From the NCBI RefSeq assembly GCF_000348905.1, contig NZ_AOFT01000005.1, forward strand, positions 124,001 through 188,000: DNA of 64,000 nucleotides. The letters are read 5' to 3'. Within the stretch, counting starts at the first letter, position 1. Each line of letters begins with the position of its first letter. The notes below the pieces were generated by a model, which saw only the letters and a list, made by a program, of their open reading frames with translations, made no database searches and was not told the origin of the DNA. This stretch comes from Bhargavaea cecembensis DSE10. Its GTDB lineage: Bacteria; Bacillota; Bacilli; Bacillales_A; Planococcaceae. Made by a program: the position numbers and the translations under genes. Below, in pieces: positions 61,608-64,000 of the stretch.

Positions 61608-61754
61608 GCGGCGGCAACTCGTGATTTCGCGACTGCAAGTTGTCCATTCGCGGCCGCAGTCCACCGTTTCGCGACCGCAACTCATCATTTCACGACCACA
61701 ACTCACCATTTCGCGGCCGCAGCCGATGCATTCTCGGCTTCACCCTCATTCCGC
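61608..61754. repeat. Regular 21-bp tandem array, seven units (locus 5 of 5)
   Basis: Seven adjacent 21-bp units of the form GCGACCGCAACT-N4-ATTTC. Read on the other strand this is GCGAAAT-N4-AGTTGCGGTC, the same consensus as the array at 56460-56627. Middle units differ from each other at three to six positions. One minus frame reads SCGREMM, SCGRETV, DCGREWT, TCSREIT. It lies between the nitronate monooxygenase terminator and the FlaR-type kinase start. Confidence 0.8.
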
Positions 61755-61774
61755 GCCTCCGCAATCCATAAAAA

Positions 61775-61798
61775 ATGCACCGGCAGCGGCCGGTGCAT
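61775..61798 (-). terminator. Terminator of the nitronate monooxygenase gene
   Basis: Perfect 10-bp stem ATGCACCGGC with complement, 4-nt loop, followed by TTTTTTATGG on the minus strand. Confidence 0.93.
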
Positions 61799-61805
61799 CC
61801 TTATT

Positions 61806-62726
61806 TTAATGAACGATTCCGCTCCGGTCTTCCGAGAGCCTGGCGATGGCGGCTTCGTATTCCTCCGTAAGCTTTTCCACAATTTGCGCGACGGTTTCGC
61901 GTTCTGTGATGTTTGTGACGCCCTGTCCGGCTGACCAGGCATCCCTCCAGGCCTTGATTTCATCTTCACCGGAGAAATCCAGCTTGCCTGTTGTCCCTTT
62001 CAGATTTTCCGGATCCAGCCCCTGCCGGACAAGAGAAGGGGTGAGGAAGTTCGCAGGAACCCCGCTAATGGCATCGGTGTAAATAATATCCTCCACCGTC
62101 GAGTCGATGACCATCTGCTTGTAGTCTTCGAATGCACCGCTTTCCTCTGCGGCCAGGAAACGGGTGCCCAGATAGGCATAATCCGCGCCCATCGCACGTG
62201 CCGCCGCAACGTCCGCACCAGTGGACATCGCGCCGGAAAGAATGATCGTTCCGTCATAGAACGTCTTCACCGCCGAGATGAAAGCGAACGGATTCAGCAG
62301 GCCACCATGGCCGCCTGCGCCCGCGCAGACGAGAATCAGTCCGTCCACTCCTGTCTGTGCCGCTTTCTTTGCATGCCTGACGTTTGCGACATCGGAGTAA
62401 ACCTTTCCCCCATATGCGTGAACCACTTCCACGACCTCACCCGGATGGCCGAGAGAGGTGATGACGATCGGCGGCTCGTATTCCCTGATCAGCTCCAGAT
62501 CATCGCCGTATCTCTGATTCGCTTTTTTGTGGCAGATGAAGTTGACCCCCCATGGCGTGTCACCCAAACCATCCTTGACCTGCTGCAGCCACTCCGCGCA
62601 CACCGACACCGGCCGCGCGTTCAGCAGCGGAAATGTCCCGACCACGCCCGCTTTCCCCGATTCAATCACCATTTCCGGATTGGACACCAAGAACATCGGC
62701 GCCACGATCACCGGCAACTTCAGCAT
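61806..62726 (-). CDS. Nitronate monooxygenase-type flavoenzyme
   Basis: A TIM barrel of 306 residues. APMFLVSNPEMVIESGKAG at the N-terminus, GVNFICHKKAN, the flavin-contact segment LVCAGAGGHGG with the conserved His, and ILSGAMSTGADVAAARAMGADYAYLGTRFLA place it in the NMO/2-nitropropane dioxygenase family. It oxidises toxic nitronates such as propionate 3-nitronate, or is a related FMN enzyme. ATG at 62726 follows GGTGGGGG; a GTG three codons upstream is the alternative. A TTGACA -35-like box lies about 70 bp upstream. Confidence 0.86.
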   Translation of the reverse strand: MLKLPVIVAPMFLVSNPEMVIESGKAGVVGTFPLLNARPVSVCAEWLQQVKDGLGDTPWGVNFICHKKANQRYGDDLELIREYEPPIVITSLGHPGEVVEVVHAYGGKVYSDVANVRHAKKAAQTGVDGLILVCAGAGGHGGLLNPFAFISAVKTFYDGTIILSGAMSTGADVAAARAMGADYAYLGTRFLAAEESGAFEDYKQMVIDSTVEDIIYTDAISGVPANFLTPSLVRQGLDPENLKGTTGKLDFSGEDEIKAWRDAWSAGQGVTNITERETVAQIVEKLTEEYEAAIARLSEDRSGIVH

Positions 62727-62810
62727 ATCCCCCACCCCTTATAATCGTTTGAAAACTAAGACTCTTCCACCTTTATTTTCGGCTTCACCGGAAAGCCTGT
62801 CAAGCAAAAA

Positions 62811-62828
62811 TGAATGATCGTTCATTCT
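62811..62828. promoter_or_regulatory. FadR(YsiA)-like TetR operator candidate
   Basis: TGAATGATCGTTCATTCT is an 18-mer with 7-bp arms TGAATGA/TCATTCT around 4 bp, very close to the B. subtilis FadR box TGAATGA-N4-TCATTCA. It sits 8 bp upstream of a TTGACA box for the leftward nitronate monooxygenase and 120 bp before the rightward FtsH-like gene. Confidence 0.6.
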
Positions 62829-62950
62829 TTGCGATCTAACATTCTTAAACTATCGACAATAAATTGTAAGATATTACTCAACCCGTTTCCCTACAAAGAA
62901 AAAGGGAAATCCGCTATAATGGGCTTATTCTGACTTAGGAGTTGACGGTC

Positions 62951-64000
62951 TTGAAGCCGATTTCCAAACTATCTTCCAAAGTGTTTCTTGTCGCATTGCT
63001 TCTCGTCGCGGCAGTCGGTAGCGCTGGGTGGTTCTGGTATGACAGCACCCGGCCGGCAGACGTTCCGTTCGCCAAGATCCAGGAACTGGTCCGATCTGAA
63101 TCCGGCCCGATGATGACGCTCACCGAATCGGCTTCCGGAACGCTGACCCTCAAGACGCCTGACGGCACTTACCGCACAAACGTGCCGCCCAACAGCCAAA
63201 GCGTCGAGCAGCTGGTCGTGAACCATGCAGTAAACTACGAGTACTCCAAACAGAGCACCGGGGACCGGCTCCTCCTCGCCGGGATCTTCGGTGCCATCGC
63301 GGTGACGTTCTTCATCCTTTACCGCAAAGGAAAGCTTGGAACGGCATCCTCGATGAAGCAGAGTGCGGCAAAATCCACTCCTCTTCCGGATGTCACACTC
63401 GATGATATCGGCGGCATCCCGGATGAGATGAAAGACGAAATCGGACAGGCACTTGTCGTCCTGAAAGATCCGAAAGCCGCCGAGGAAGTCGGGCTGACAC
63501 CGCCTCGGGGCATTCTGCTCTACGGGCCTCCTGGCACAGGGAAAACACTCCTTGCACAGGCAATCGCCCACGAGCTCGGCGCAACGTTCTTCTCCTCCAG
63601 CGGTGCGGCCTTCACCGAGATGTTTGTCGGGGTCGGCGCATCCCGGGTCCGTACCCTCTTCCAGAACGCCCGCAAACAGCGGCCGGCCGTCATCTTCATC
63701 GATGAGGTCGATGCGCTTGCAGGAAAGCGGAAGCAGCACGGGGGCGAGGAGTCCGAAAAGACCCTCACCGAGCTTCTCGTCCAGCTGGACGGCGGAAACG
63801 ACAACGACGGCATCCTCTTTATTGCCGCAACCAACCGGAAAGACATGCTCGATGACGCATTCGTCCGTCCGGGCCGGATCGATTTCGAGTTCCAGGTTCC
63901 GCTTCCCGATACCCAGGGCCGCCGCGAGATCATTGATATCCATACAAAAGGCAAGACCTTCGCACCGGAAGTCGCAATGTCCTTTGATGCACTGGCAGAA
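62951..64000 (+). CDS. FtsH-like membrane AAA+ protein (first 350 residues; runs off window)
   Basis: Layout as in FtsH: a membrane helix (about 11-30), an outer segment of about 75 residues (ESASGTLTLKTPDGTYRTNV), a second helix (about 106-124), then an AAA domain with Walker A GPPGTGKT (192-199), Walker B IFIDEVDAL, sensor ATNR and the DxxFVRPGRID arginine-finger segment. The pore loop FTEMFVGVGASRVR differs slightly from the FVEMFVGVGA of true FtsH. Whether the zinc-protease domain is present lies beyond the window. TTG start after TTAGGAG. It could be a second FtsH or a YjoB-type chaperone. Confidence 0.85.
   Translation, partial: MKPISKLSSKVFLVALLLVAAVGSAGWFWYDSTRPADVPFAKIQELVRSESGPMMTLTESASGTLTLKTPDGTYRTNVPPNSQSVEQLVVNHAVNYEYSKQSTGDRLLLAGIFGAIAVTFFILYRKGKLGTASSMKQSAAKSTPLPDVTLDDIGGIPDEMKDEIGQALVVLKDPKAAEEVGLTPPRGILLYGPPGTGKTLLAQAIAHELGATFFSSSGAAFTEMFVGVGASRVRTLFQNARKQRPAVIFIDEVDALAGKRKQHGGEESEKTLTELLVQLDGGNDNDGILFIAATNRKDMLDDAFVRPGRIDFEFQVPLPDTQGRREIIDIHTKGKTFAPEVAMSFDALAE

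Noticed and set aside
61503..61709. N-terminal extension of the FlaR-type kinase with SCGRE repeats
   Set aside because: It is translation of a 21-bp repeat array and of the upstream spacer; the P-loop protein starts at an ATG with a strong ribosome site.

Overview
The window reads as chromosome of an endospore-forming Bacillales with a G+C content visibly above 50% in its coding regions. The spore signature is prkA-yhbH-spoVR, a Spo0E-like phosphatase and a YhcN/YlaJ-type lipoprotein; the bacilliredoxin BrxA implies bacillithiol chemistry. Many genes start with TTG or GTG behind strong AGGAGG-type ribosome sites, and most genes have clear Bacillus subtilis counterparts. A Planococcaceae-like host (for example Bhargavaea) is my inference from gene content and base composition; nothing in the window proves it. 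There is no rRNA, no CRISPR array, no prophage and no complete insertion sequence.

Layout. 1-6.6 kb: a cut-off gene, a small membrane exporter with a probable CTG start, a tight minus-strand run of methyltransferase, BrxA, CvfC/YpgR and the ABC-F protein YfmR, then a UMF1-type transporter. 6.6-14.5 kb: a frameshifted serine hydrolase, sbcDC, an OsmC protein, and an AT-richer pocket of small unknown genes with one decayed paralogue. 14.5-24.5 kb: DUF779 plus aldehyde dehydrogenase, a metalloprotease-GNAT pair, rlmN, a membrane GGDEF protein, a BmrA-like exporter, a candidate structured RNA, nupG and a YitT protein. 24.6-29.3 kb: guanine riboswitch-xpt-pbuX, an Fsr-type MFS transporter and a DAO-type oxidase. 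29.4-34.3 kb: an EcsC protein, a GC-rich repeat spacer with an IS1182 transposase stub, a thioredoxin, a zinc-ribbon HtrA-like protease, an NRDE protein and a 40-residue membrane protein. 34.3-41.4 kb: a LacI-type regulator with two tandem operators facing a catabolic gene set: histidinol-dehydrogenase homologue, GntP permease, 3-hydroxyacyl-CoA dehydrogenase, SDR, FusB/FusC-like EF-G-binding protein and 3-hydroxybutyrate dehydrogenase. 41.5-50.5 kb: an M28 peptidase, tRNA-Ser(CGA), a DUF421 protein, NhaC, tRNA-Arg(CCT), a hidden Spo0E-like gene, a sporulation lipoprotein, and a GlcD-type oxidase with a YocS transporter. 50.5-64 kb: an LLM oxidoreductase, spoVR-yhbH-prkA, an MhqR-type operator with its dioxygenase, a TraB protein, recQ, a FlaR-type kinase, a nitronate monooxygenase and the start of an FtsH-like AAA protein.

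How the genes work together. Purine salvage (xpt-pbuX) is riboswitch-controlled, with nupG nearby. BrxA, OsmC and the quinone-responsive dioxygenase are redox and electrophile defences. The LacI-controlled set looks like a complete uptake-plus-oxidation pathway for an unidentified hydroxylated acid. It carries a Rho-independent terminator inside the gene set, which should tune downstream expression.

The most unusual signal is a dispersed family of degenerate tandem repeats with a 21-bp period. I find it at five intergenic sites (6.7, 31.2, 44.7, 56.5 and 61.7 kb). Each lies close beyond a Rho-independent terminator. At 56.5 and 61.7 kb the two arrays share one consensus in opposite orientations. 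The second notable signal is an apparently free-standing structured RNA at about 21.9-22.1 kb.
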